Origin: Pseudomonas fluorescens | GTDB lineage: Bacteria > Pseudomonadota > Gammaproteobacteria > Pseudomonadales > Pseudomonadaceae | Reading direction: 5' to 3' | Length of the DNA: 64,000 nucleotides | Assembly: GCF_019212185.1 (NCBI RefSeq) | Contig: NZ_CP078138.1 | Location: 4,384,501 to 4,448,500 of the forward strand | Shown: positions 45,029 to 53,013 of the stretch, in pieces | Layout: each line of letters starts with the position of its first letter | Numbering within the stretch: position 1 is the first letter of the stretch | Notes under the pieces: model-generated | Told to the model about the DNA's origin: nothing | The model's database searches: none | Seen by the model: only the letters and a program-made list of their open reading frames with translations | Position numbers and translations under genes: made by a program

Positions 45029-45032
45029 CCCA

Positions 45033-45695
45033 TCAGCGCACCGGCGGCACCCGAATATCCCCGGAGCGGCATTGGTTTTTCACACCCTTGCCGCACGCCT
45101 GAAACGACAGATCCTTACCCATGCACACCCGCACCTCCGACAACTCCGGCCCACGGCAAATCACCGCCAGGCCATCACCGGGAATCCCCGGATTGCTGCG
45201 ACGAAACATCTGCGCGATGTCCTGTGCCGAGTAGTACACGTTCTTGCTCAAAGGCTGCAGTTGCTCAGGAATCTTCACCGCCGCCAACGCCCTGTCCGCC
45301 GCCGCCAAGTACCCCATCGCACCCAACCCACTGCACGTCCCATGCTTGGCCCACTCATGCTTGAGCAACGCCGGCGTCACAAACACCTCCATCCCCCGCG
45401 CCCGCTCAGCCTGCGACAACTTCGCCTGCCCATCACACGACTGCGGCCAGCCGCCTTTGGCGTACTGCGGCCACAGACCGTGCAGCACAAACCCGTAGCC
45501 TTTGCCTGAGCATTGGGCGTTTTCCGGGCGAGTCAGGCAGAAAGTGGGGGACCAGGAGAGGGCCAGGAGGTAGTAGTCGAATTGACCGGCGGTGGGTTGG
45601 GGTTGCTGTTTGGTGTTGTTATCGGGGGATTTGTTGAGGAGCAGCGTGGCGGCGGCTAGGGCACCGATGAGAGCCAGGAGCGGAAATGTTTTCAT
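45033..45695 (-). CDS. Secreted ribonuclease T2 family protein
   Basis: 220 residues. The N-terminal hydrophobic signal (MKTFPLLALIGALAAATLLL) targets it to the periplasm. Two conserved active-site segments hold the catalytic histidines: FVLHGLWPQYA (CAS I) and LLKHEWAKHGTCSGL (CAS II). Several Cys residues in the C-terminal third are consistent with disulphides. It cleaves RNA through a 2',3'-cyclic phosphate. Confidence 0.95.
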   Translation of the reverse strand: MKTFPLLALIGALAAATLLLNKSPDNNTKQQPQPTAGQFDYYLLALSWSPTFCLTRPENAQCSGKGYGFVLHGLWPQYAKGGWPQSCDGQAKLSQAERARGMEVFVTPALLKHEWAKHGTCSGLGAMGYLAAADRALAAVKIPEQLQPLSKNVYYSAQDIAQMFRRSNPGIPGDGLAVICRGPELSEVRVCMGKDLSFQACGKGVKNQCRSGDIRVPPVR

Positions 45696-46095
45696 TTATC
45701 TACCAGAGGACATACAAAGGCATCGAAGAGTGATTTCTGCAACTCAGGCGACTAATAAGTCACTCCAACGATTATGAGCGCTGACCAAGACTCGCTTTCT
45801 ATCAAACATCATAGAAATGAAACCAGCTGCGAGACGCACGCCAAGATAGTGGCATTTTGACACTTAAAACCCTTAAAGGTGAGCCTGTCATTTATGCGAT
45901 GTGTGAATATTTAGCGGCCTTCATATTTGATCCGGTTGTAGGGTGCATGTGTAGGCATTATCAGATTCAACAGTGCGAAAGAGCAAAGGATTCTCACTTG
46001 ACGCTAATACCTCCCGGCGATTAATCTCCCGCCCCTTGAGCACGGAAGCCGCCCGAAGCACTAGTTCAGCGTGCGGGACTCGGGCATTCCCTGAA
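45696..46095. other. AT-rich leader upstream of the capsule export operon
   Basis: 400 bases between RNase T2 (divergent) and kpsM. Open frames here have no homology, and I see no JUMPstart/ops element of the GGCGGTAG type. Presumably carries the capsule promoter; no consensus boxes are convincing. Confidence 0.5.
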
Positions 46096-46938
46096 ATGAA
46101 TTCACCGGTGCGCTCTGACGCGCCGCTTCGTTGTGCGGAATACATCTTGAAGCCTCGCTCCTCCTTCCAGATCCAAAAATCGGTCATCTTTGCCTTGGTC
46201 CTGCGCGAAGCCCGTGCACGCTTCGGTCAACGGCGCATGGGAGCGGTGTGGACACTGATCGAGCCGGTCTGCCATCTTTTGATCTTTACCGTTCTCTTCT
46301 CGCTGATTCGTGGTCGTACCGTTTCCGGCGTCGAGTACCCGGTATTCGTCCTTGTGGGGATGGCGCCCTTTCTGCTTTATCGCAACACCGCCCTTCGCCT
46401 GATGGATAGCCTTCGGGAAAACCGCTCACTGTTCGCTTATAAACAGATCAATCCATTGGACACCTATATAGCTCGTGTGCTGGTGGAAACCTGCATCAGT
46501 GCCACGGTCTACGCGATCCTGGTGTTCGGCTTTGCCTGGTACGGTTTCGACATGTCGGTGCACAGCCCCTTGCAATGGGTCGCCACGCTGACCCTGGGTC
46601 TGTTGTTTTCATTTGGATTGGGCATGGTGCTGGCATTGGTCACCCATGCGCTACCGAGCCTCAAAGTGATCATCCGCATGGCCTTTTTCCCGCTGTATTT
46701 CATCTCCGGCATTTTGGTACCTGCCTCTTACCTGCCGACAGCCATGATGCCGCTACTCTTGCTCAATCCATTCCTGCACATCGTCGAACTGATTCGCGCG
46801 GAAGTTTTGCCTCACTACACACCGGTCGATGGCATATCGGTCGAGTACGTAATCGAGTTCACGGTAGTTTTGCTGTTCATCGCCCTGGGTAGCTACCGCG
46901 CCCGCCGGTTGCACCTGATTTCCACGAAGAACGGATGA
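46096..46938 (+). CDS. kpsM: Capsule polysaccharide ABC transporter permease (KpsM/BexB type)
   Basis: 280 residues from the ATG at 46096; an upstream in-frame GTG at 45973 would add 41 residues without homology. Six helices of the ABC-2 type. Conserved features: LREARARFGQRRMGAVWTLI, EPVCHLLIFTVLFSLIRGRT and the PLYFISGILVPASYLPTAMM region. With KpsT it moves capsular polysaccharide across the inner membrane. First gene of the export operon kpsM-T-E-D. Confidence 0.92.
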   Translation: MNSPVRSDAPLRCAEYILKPRSSFQIQKSVIFALVLREARARFGQRRMGAVWTLIEPVCHLLIFTVLFSLIRGRTVSGVEYPVFVLVGMAPFLLYRNTALRLMDSLRENRSLFAYKQINPLDTYIARVLVETCISATVYAILVFGFAWYGFDMSVHSPLQWVATLTLGLLFSFGLGMVLALVTHALPSLKVIIRMAFFPLYFISGILVPASYLPTAMMPLLLLNPFLHIVELIRAEVLPHYTPVDGISVEYVIEFTVVLLFIALGSYRARRLHLISTKNG

Positions 46939-46950
46939 GTACAGGCCAAC

Positions 46951-47604
46951 GTGTTCGAAATTAAGAACGTTACCAAATCCTATCTGACCCCGAAGGGGCG
47001 ACGGTATGTGTTCCGCAACCTGTCACTGTCAATTCCGCCGGGGAAGAACATCGGCCTGATCGGCCGTAACGGTGCAGGCAAGTCGACATTAATGCGACTG
47101 CTGGGCGGCGCTGACATTCCTGACTCAGGCTCAATCGTCACCGACCAGAGTATTTCCTGGCCGGTGGGTTTGTCGGGAGGTTTCCAGGGCAGCATGACCG
47201 GTCGCGACAATATCAAATTTGTCTGCCGCATCTACGGCGCCGAAGGTGAGGCGATGCGCGAGAAAGTGCGCTATGTCCAGGAATTCGCAGAAATCGGCGA
47301 CTGGATCGACGAGCCCATCAAGACCTACTCCTCCGGCATGCGCTCTCGGGTGGCCTTTGGACTGAGCATGGCGTTTGACTTCGACTACTACCTGATCGAC
47401 GAAGTCATGTCGGTTGGTGATGCCCAATTCAAACGCAAATGTGCCGAGGTGTTCCGCGAAAAACTGCAAACGTCAAAAGTGGTGCTAGTCACCCACTCCA
47501 TGTCCGAGGTTGAGAAAACCTGCGACATCGTTTTGTTGGTTCGTGACGGTGGCATCCAGATTTACGAAGACGTCGCCGAAGGCATCAAGGCCTATAACAG
47601 CTGA
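46951..47604 (+). CDS. kpsT: Capsule polysaccharide ABC transporter ATPase (KpsT/BexA type)
   Basis: 217 residues, start GTG at 46951, 12 bases after kpsM. Walker A GLIGRNGAGKSTLM, signature IKTYSSGMRSRVAF and Walker B YYLIDEVMSVGDA, all intact. The YSSGM form is typical of polysaccharide and O-antigen exporters. The N-terminal segment YLTPKGRRYVFRNLSLSIPP matches KpsT/BexA. No C-terminal sugar-binding domain, so it belongs to the KpsT rather than the Wzt-with-carbohydrate-domain type. Confidence 0.95.
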   Translation: MFEIKNVTKSYLTPKGRRYVFRNLSLSIPPGKNIGLIGRNGAGKSTLMRLLGGADIPDSGSIVTDQSISWPVGLSGGFQGSMTGRDNIKFVCRIYGAEGEAMREKVRYVQEFAEIGDWIDEPIKTYSSGMRSRVAFGLSMAFDFDYYLIDEVMSVGDAQFKRKCAEVFREKLQTSKVVLVTHSMSEVEKTCDIVLLVRDGGIQIYEDVAEGIKAYNS

Positions 47605-47656
47605 CTCCAGCTTCCCCTATATCGCAGCACCGTTCCACTTCAAGGATGCATCACAT

Positions 47657-48763
47657 ATGAGCAGTACGGGTAAACTCAAGGGCTGGCGCCTGGCAATTGG
47701 CCTGGTGGTCCTGCCGCTGGCCCTGGCGGCCGTCTACTATGGCCTATTCGCGGTTGACCGCTATGTCAGTTCCGCCCAAGTGGTTGTTCGCCAGGACGGC
47801 GGCAATCAGGCTGCCTCCGTGCCAGGCCTTGCAACCCTGCTGACCGGCACCAATCCAGCCTCCCGGGAAGAAACTCTCTACTTGCGCGAATACATCGTGT
47901 CGATGGACATGATGCTACTGCTTGAAGAGCGACTGCACTGGATTGAGCAATACGCAGCCCAGCGTAAAGACATTTTCTTCTGGCTGAACAAAGACGCTGA
48001 TCGCGAAGACCTGCTCAAGTACTACCAACGCATGGTCTCGGCTCACTACGACGAAACCACCGGCTTGCTGCGGGTCGAAGTTCAGGCTTTTACACCTGAA
48101 CTGTCGGAGCAGATGCTGCGCAACATCCTTGAGGCCAGCGAACACTTCGTCAACGAAGTTAGCCACAGCATTGCACGTGAGCAAATGAACTTCGCCAAAG
48201 GCGAACTGCTCACCGCACGCACTAACTACGCCGAACGCAAAACCGAACTGCTCGACTTCCAGAACGACAATAAAGTGCTGGACGGTGCCAACACCGCACA
48301 AAGCCGCGCGACCATTATTGCCGACCTGGAAGGCCAATACACCAAAGAGCAAGCGATTCTCACTGAGATGCTATTCAAGCTGCGCGCTGACTCGCCACAA
48401 GTGAAACAGCAGAAGCAAAAAGTCAACGCAATCACCCAGCAACTGGCCAAGGAAAAACGCCTGCTGGTGTCTTCGCCTGACGGCTCTCAACTCAACGTGG
48501 TTGCGTCACGCTTCCAGCAACTGACGCTGGATGCGGGCATTGCAGAAGAGAGCTACAAAACTGCTGTGGCAGCCTTGGATAATGCCCGTATCGAGGCCAG
48601 CAAGAAAATTCGCACGCTGGTCACTGTTGTGAGTCCGAATACGCCGCAGCTGGCTCTATACCCTGAGCGCCTGTACAACCTGGCGACCATTTTGCTTGGC
48701 CTTCTGATGCTGTACGGCATCACCCGCTTCATCCTGGCTTCGATCGAGGATCATCGTGATTAA
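47657..48763 (+). CDS. kpsE: Capsule export polysaccharide co-polymerase/adaptor (KpsE/BexC type)
   Basis: 368 residues from the ATG at 47657. Two membrane helices: ~10-30 (GLVVLPLALAAVYYGLFAV) and ~340-360 (ATILLGLLMLYGITRFIL), with a long periplasmic coiled-coil between (for example ARTNYAERKTELLDFQNDNK). It forms the periplasmic bridge linking KpsMT to the outer-membrane channel. Starts 53 bases after kpsT and overlaps kpsD by 8 bases. Confidence 0.92.
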   Translation: MSSTGKLKGWRLAIGLVVLPLALAAVYYGLFAVDRYVSSAQVVVRQDGGNQAASVPGLATLLTGTNPASREETLYLREYIVSMDMMLLLEERLHWIEQYAAQRKDIFFWLNKDADREDLLKYYQRMVSAHYDETTGLLRVEVQAFTPELSEQMLRNILEASEHFVNEVSHSIAREQMNFAKGELLTARTNYAERKTELLDFQNDNKVLDGANTAQSRATIIADLEGQYTKEQAILTEMLFKLRADSPQVKQQKQKVNAITQQLAKEKRLLVSSPDGSQLNVVASRFQQLTLDAGIAEESYKTAVAALDNARIEASKKIRTLVTVVSPNTPQLALYPERLYNLATILLGLLMLYGITRFILASIEDHRD

Positions 48764-49844
48764 ATCCCTTGTTGTCTCTCACAAGTTCAACTTGAAACTG
48801 GCCGCATTGACCCTCGTAACCTTGGGCTTGGCTGGCTGCGGTGGCACCTTGTCGGGCGCCGGCCCGTACAAGGGCGATATCGAAAACAAGAATGCGCCTT
48901 ATAACCTTGTCGAGATCAATGCCAACACGATCGCGCCGTTTATGCGTGGCGCTGCGCGGCCGATTCAATCGAGCATTGCCAAGCCCATTGCCCCTTCTGC
49001 GCGCTTGATGGCCGGTGACATCCTCAATGTACTGATCACCGATAACGCACCGGAAGGCTCAGCGTTATTCGCGCCACTTTCCAGCGGCGGCACCCAGCTC
49101 AAAACCCGCATCGACGACCAAGGCATGATCTCCCTGCCATACGTCGGTCGACAGTTCGTTGCCGGCATGACGCTCAACGAAGTCGAGAACATGATCCGCA
49201 AGCAACTGAAAGGCGTGACGACTGACGTTCAAACTCATGTTGAATTGGTCGGCGACTTGTCAGGCTCGGTACTGGTTGCCGGCGCAGTCAAATCTCCAGG
49301 ACGTTTCAGCACCCTGCAAGGTCCACTGACCCTCCTGGATGCCATCAACCAGGCCGGCGGTCCAGTCATGGAGCCGCATTTGGTCAACGTCACCGTGCGT
49401 ACCGGCAGTCAGGTTCAGCAATTCAATTATGAAGATGTGCTGGCCGGCAACAACATGGTGCTGCGCCCTAATTCGGAAATTGTCCTGGATCGTGCTCGTC
49501 AGCGCTTCGTCGCCATGGGCGCCGTTGCAGAGCCTGGCCTGAAAGATATGCCTGCGCAATACACTAGCCTGCTGGATGCGCTGAGCAGCGTTGGCGGCCT
49601 GAAAGAAAATAGTGCAAATCCGGAAGGTGTGTTCGTGTTTCGCATGGCAACTGACGGCAGCGCCAAGCCAACTGTGATGCGCCTGGATATGCGTGATCCC
49701 ACAGCAATTTTTTATGCTCGACAGATCATGATCAAGCCGGACGACACGATCTATGTAACCAATGCCGCCGTATATGAGTGGCAAAAGGTTATTAGCCCGA
49801 TTGTTCAAACAATGCTTCTGGGGCGCGCGGCTGGCATTCAGTAA
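48756..49844 (+). CDS. kpsD: Capsule export outer-membrane lipoprotein (KpsD/BexD/Wza type)
   Basis: 362 residues from GTG 48756. Lipoprotein signal with lipobox LAGC (signal VTLGLAGC). Polysaccharide-export (PES) domain around SARLMAGDILNVLITDNAPE and soluble-ligand-binding (SLBB) repeats (LVAGAVKSPGRFSTLQGPLT and FVAMGAVAEPGLKDMPAQYT). It forms the outer-membrane exit. It overlaps kpsE by 8 bases and is followed by a terminator. Confidence 0.93.
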   Translation: MIKSLVVSHKFNLKLAALTLVTLGLAGCGGTLSGAGPYKGDIENKNAPYNLVEINANTIAPFMRGAARPIQSSIAKPIAPSARLMAGDILNVLITDNAPEGSALFAPLSSGGTQLKTRIDDQGMISLPYVGRQFVAGMTLNEVENMIRKQLKGVTTDVQTHVELVGDLSGSVLVAGAVKSPGRFSTLQGPLTLLDAINQAGGPVMEPHLVNVTVRTGSQVQQFNYEDVLAGNNMVLRPNSEIVLDRARQRFVAMGAVAEPGLKDMPAQYTSLLDALSSVGGLKENSANPEGVFVFRMATDGSAKPTVMRLDMRDPTAIFYARQIMIKPDDTIYVTNAAVYEWQKVISPIVQTMLLGRAAGIQ

Positions 49845-49853
49845 CGCACCAAC

Positions 49854-49889
49854 TAAAAGGGGTAGCTATCGCTACCCCTTAATTAAAAA
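49854..49889 (+). terminator. Terminator of the capsule export operon
   Basis: AAGGGGTAGC-TATC-GCTACCCCTT with a short AATTAAAAA tail. Confidence 0.75.
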
Positions 49890-49912
49890 CTTCAGCTCAC
49901 CAAAATAGTCAT

Positions 49913-51046
49913 TCAAGCCGCTAATTTAGCCATACGCTTGGCAAGCTTCTCCGCATCTCCCCCACACTCCAATGACTCGGCAAGGTACTTTGCTGCCAAC
50001 GCTTTATTCCCTTCCAGCATATAGATATCAGAGAGCATCATCAAAACGATATGAGCTTTCGGATTGGATTTTAAATACATCGCAAAGTGAACTTTCGCAT
50101 ACGCATGACGCTTATTCAGCATCAAGGCACGACCGAGACGATAACGCGCCCCAAGATAATGCGGTGCGGAGCCTACCGAAATCAGCAGTGGCGCAAGAGA
50201 CTCTGCATAGCTTTTTTCTTCTAACAACGCAGTGCCCAACATATAGTTGGAATACTCGTGTCGCGGGTCCAACTCAATTGCTTCAGCGGCAGCAACCTTA
50301 ACACCCGCCCAATCCCTGTCACGAAACGCCAGAAATGTTTTATACAGAGCACCTACCAGCTTCGAATTATTGACACTCCCACCAGCTTCGACGATGTCGG
50401 GCAGAGGCTCACCATTAGCCCAGGTACTAATAAACTCAGACAAACCATAGAACTCCTTGATAAAGGGAGCGCCGCCATGGCCGACACCAGTCAATGTCAT
50501 GGTATTTACATTACTCAGATCATACACGTGCGCGGCCGCCAACAAATCGAGCGAATCGCACTCACCTGCAATCTGTAAAACTTCAACCTTTGACGCCTCA
50601 ATCAGCGGGCGAAGATCGGGGAAAGCCTCTGGAATATCTTTAGGCATCCGTTTGTGGCTGCGACTACCGTCAATTTTCAGCTTGGTATCGTAGCCAAAAG
50701 CAAGAACTTTTGCATCAAGGGCAGCCCCGTAAAGCACCGCTCCGTAGCCCCCCATACTGACGCCGACAAAAAACACTTCATCAACATTCAAATAACGCAC
50801 GAGCGCTTTCAGTTTTTCGACGGTTCCTTCGTGGGTATCGCCAAAACCAGGAATACCACGCTGATACCACTCATTCCGACCATTGTTCAAAAATAGCAAG
50901 TGAGAGGACTGCGCATTGCCCACATGCCAAAAATCGAATTTACCATCGGTTTTATCGGTACCCGCCAAAAAGACCATAAGCCGTTTGGAATCAGCACATT
51001 CAACAATCTTAAAATGCTTGCCTTCCATCGTGGAAAAATCGTGCAT
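49913..51046 (-). CDS. Alpha/beta hydrolase with C-terminal TPR-like repeats
   Basis: 377 residues from the ATG at 51046; an in-frame TTG 11 codons upstream is a weaker start. Residues ~15-200 form a hydrolase-like fold: the strand RLMVFLAGTD, and EVFFVGVSMGGYGAVLYGAA with the serine elbow GVSMGG, then TLTGVGHGGAPF with a candidate His. Residues ~245-377 are helical repeat (TPR-like; EAIELDPRHEYSNYMLGTAL, LGRALMLNKRHAYAKVHFAM). No signal peptide. Within the capsule locus, opposite strand. I do not know a family with this combination; it could be an esterase acting on the capsule or a signalling hydrolase. Confidence 0.65.
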   Translation of the reverse strand: MHDFSTMEGKHFKIVECADSKRLMVFLAGTDKTDGKFDFWHVGNAQSSHLLFLNNGRNEWYQRGIPGFGDTHEGTVEKLKALVRYLNVDEVFFVGVSMGGYGAVLYGAALDAKVLAFGYDTKLKIDGSRSHKRMPKDIPEAFPDLRPLIEASKVEVLQIAGECDSLDLLAAAHVYDLSNVNTMTLTGVGHGGAPFIKEFYGLSEFISTWANGEPLPDIVEAGGSVNNSKLVGALYKTFLAFRDRDWAGVKVAAAEAIELDPRHEYSNYMLGTALLEEKSYAESLAPLLISVGSAPHYLGARYRLGRALMLNKRHAYAKVHFAMYLKSNPKAHIVLMMLSDIYMLEGNKALAAKYLAESLECGGDAEKLAKRMAKLAA

Positions 51047-51293
51047 ACCAACAAACCTATTATTAGACAAAAATGGCAACGGAAAAATAGACTAGATTCA
51101 GCACAAAATCAACAAAACGGAGGGCGAAATCAAATTAACCGAAAAAAACGCGACGAGTCACGCAAAGGACGGAACTCGTCACCTTTCCACTCATCGACTC
51201 CGAACGCAGCCACCTACCGCCAGAGTAAACAACTGGCGGCGACGAGAAGCGATTTCCGCACCAACTCACTACACAGAGCATTAATAGACGGTC
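51047..51293. other. AT-rich spacer between two minus-strand capsule-locus genes
   Basis: 247 bases, A-rich, with no obvious gene or repeat. Confidence 0.4.
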
Positions 51294-52391
51294 TTATCGA
51301 GCACACTCTTCTGTCGAATTAGACTCAATTTTATTCCCTTGAGTCCTACTACCATCCGGCTTATTAGCGCTCTTGTAGGGCTCAAGAATATCATGCTGGA
51401 CAGAGCCTCCAATTCGATTCCCCGCAATCGTATTATTGTTCCCCTCAACACGGATGGCGGTCTTCGTACCACAAAAACTATTAGCCTCAACAGTATTATT
51501 GTTGGCGTGATCTTCATAATATCGACCCGCCTGATCAACAGCAGGATCGCCACAACCCCACTTACTCAAATCCTTACTCTGCCGCGATGCAATCCAAACG
51601 CCGACAGGCTCGCTCTCAAAAGTATTATCCTTGATCACATTGAAATCGCTTGACTGCCATCTCAGCGCTGACTTACCCGATGCAAAATTTTCGCCACAGT
51701 TTTTATAAATTAGTATTCCGCCGCCGGCATTGCCAAGGAACTTATTGCCCGTAACTGTATTATGCGCAGAGGAATCGATAGCCATGCCCTCACGCCGCCC
51801 ATCTGTACCATTGCCCTGAATGACATTATTGACAATCTTGATCCGCTGAGTAGCCTGCTCAAGATAAACACCAACTTTCCCCGACCCCTCGACCCGAGAA
51901 TTACTTAATACGGAGTCAGTCACGTAACTATCAAAGTAAACACCACCTCGCCCACTCCCAAGCACCGTGACATTGTTAACAACTACATTGTTTGGCGCAA
52001 CCGCGTAGTTGGCCGCACGATCACTCGAAAAGTCCTTGATACGAATGCCCGATGTAATACTAATTCCACGATTTTTAAAATTTTGGATTCGACAGTTTTC
52101 AACGGTCACATTCTGAATCTGTTTTTTCCTGCCCCCTATCAGAACCCCGACCCCACGCTCACCCTGCCCATCGATTGTTGCCCCCCTGCAATTTAGATGC
52201 GTATTGCTTTCAGCTATCGTGACACTCTGAAAGTAGGTACAGGCAGGATTTAACTCGACAACGCCATTTTTGCTGTCGATCCTGGGAAGAATGCAGGCTC
52301 CATCATCGACAGCAAAAGCAAACTGCGGAACAACGGAAAATGCACAAGCTAACGCAATCGAAACTGCCGAGAACTTTATATTAAATTTCAT
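51294..52391 (-). CDS. Secreted right-handed parallel beta-helix protein
   Basis: 365 residues from the ATG at 52391. Signal peptide MKFNIKFSAVSIALACAFSV, cleaved near FAFA. The mature part is a run of parallel-beta-helix (PbH1-like) coils in which asparagine ladders recur (VENCRIQNFKNRGISI, NNVVVNNVTVLGSGRGGVYF, NNVIQGNGTDGRR, GNKFLGNAGGGILIY, NNTVEANSFCGTKTAIRV). Cysteines occur in the first and later coils. Such folds occur in polysaccharide lyases, C5-epimerases such as AlgG, and phage depolymerases. No catalytic residues can be assigned. Within the capsule locus it may modify or trim the polymer. Confidence 0.8.
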   Translation of the reverse strand: MKFNIKFSAVSIALACAFSVVPQFAFAVDDGACILPRIDSKNGVVELNPACTYFQSVTIAESNTHLNCRGATIDGQGERGVGVLIGGRKKQIQNVTVENCRIQNFKNRGISITSGIRIKDFSSDRAANYAVAPNNVVVNNVTVLGSGRGGVYFDSYVTDSVLSNSRVEGSGKVGVYLEQATQRIKIVNNVIQGNGTDGRREGMAIDSSAHNTVTGNKFLGNAGGGILIYKNCGENFASGKSALRWQSSDFNVIKDNTFESEPVGVWIASRQSKDLSKWGCGDPAVDQAGRYYEDHANNNTVEANSFCGTKTAIRVEGNNNTIAGNRIGGSVQHDILEPYKSANKPDGSRTQGNKIESNSTEECAR

Positions 52392-52686
52392 CACTACCAC
52401 CTCACCCCAATTTCGTTTACCAACTACCAAACAGACCTCGCAATGAAACTGAGGTTCAGAGCAGCGCAATAAAAAAGACACATCAAATACAGGATCTGCC
52501 AGATGGCGAAGTGAAAAAAATGCAGTCACTGTGTCAACGCTTAATTAATCAGCACTTGAGCAAGGATGCTGAAGAGTTGATCTCGCAGCAACAATGCCAT
52601 ATTACTCAAGAGTTTAGATCGAGAGGTTTGCTTTTTTGAGGGAAGGGAAAACACGCAAGGGTTAAGGGAGCAGCGCCTGACACAAC
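52392..52686. other. Spacer upstream of the beta-helix gene
   Basis: 295 bases with no recognised feature. It must hold the beta-helix promoter (minus strand). AT-rich, consistent with its neighbours. Confidence 0.4.
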
Positions 52687-52896
52687 TCAATATTCAATGT
52701 CCTCCTCTTTGCGCCAGTGAGCCATCCACCCCAGAAACGATGCGAGCATGACCACTGCCACCACAAGCACCAGCCCTCCAAAAGCGTTCAAAACCGTAAC
52801 CACCATGAACATCCCCCCCACAGCAAGAGTCGTGCGCCAACAAGTAGCGCCGGATTCGGAGCGCCGCCAGCAATCACCCCAAATCCTTTGCAGCAT
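52687..52896 (-). CDS. Small membrane protein
   Basis: 69 residues from the ATG at 52896 (a GTG at 52938 would add 14). Charged N-terminus with a Cys/Arg/Trp-rich patch (MLQRIWGDCWRRSE) and one or two hydrophobic segments (VGGMFMVVTVLNAFGGLVLV, then VVMLASFLGWMAHW). Ends with an acidic tail. Family not recognised; the ribosome-binding site is weak. Confidence 0.5.
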   Translation of the reverse strand: MLQRIWGDCWRRSESGATCWRTTLAVGGMFMVVTVLNAFGGLVLVVAVVMLASFLGWMAHWRKEEDIEY

Positions 52897-53013
52897 CAGT
52901 TCTACGCAACCCTTGTGACGGAAAAATGTCAGCGGCACCCATGCACCGCTGCGGCCACCTTGACAAGGCAGACCAACAAGATATTCCTGGTCACACGAAT
53001 GAAAAATCAGCAG

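Noticed and set aside
45696..46095. JUMPstart/ops element upstream of kpsM
   Set aside because: No GGCGGTAG core or JUMPstart-like sequence found; regulation remains unassigned.
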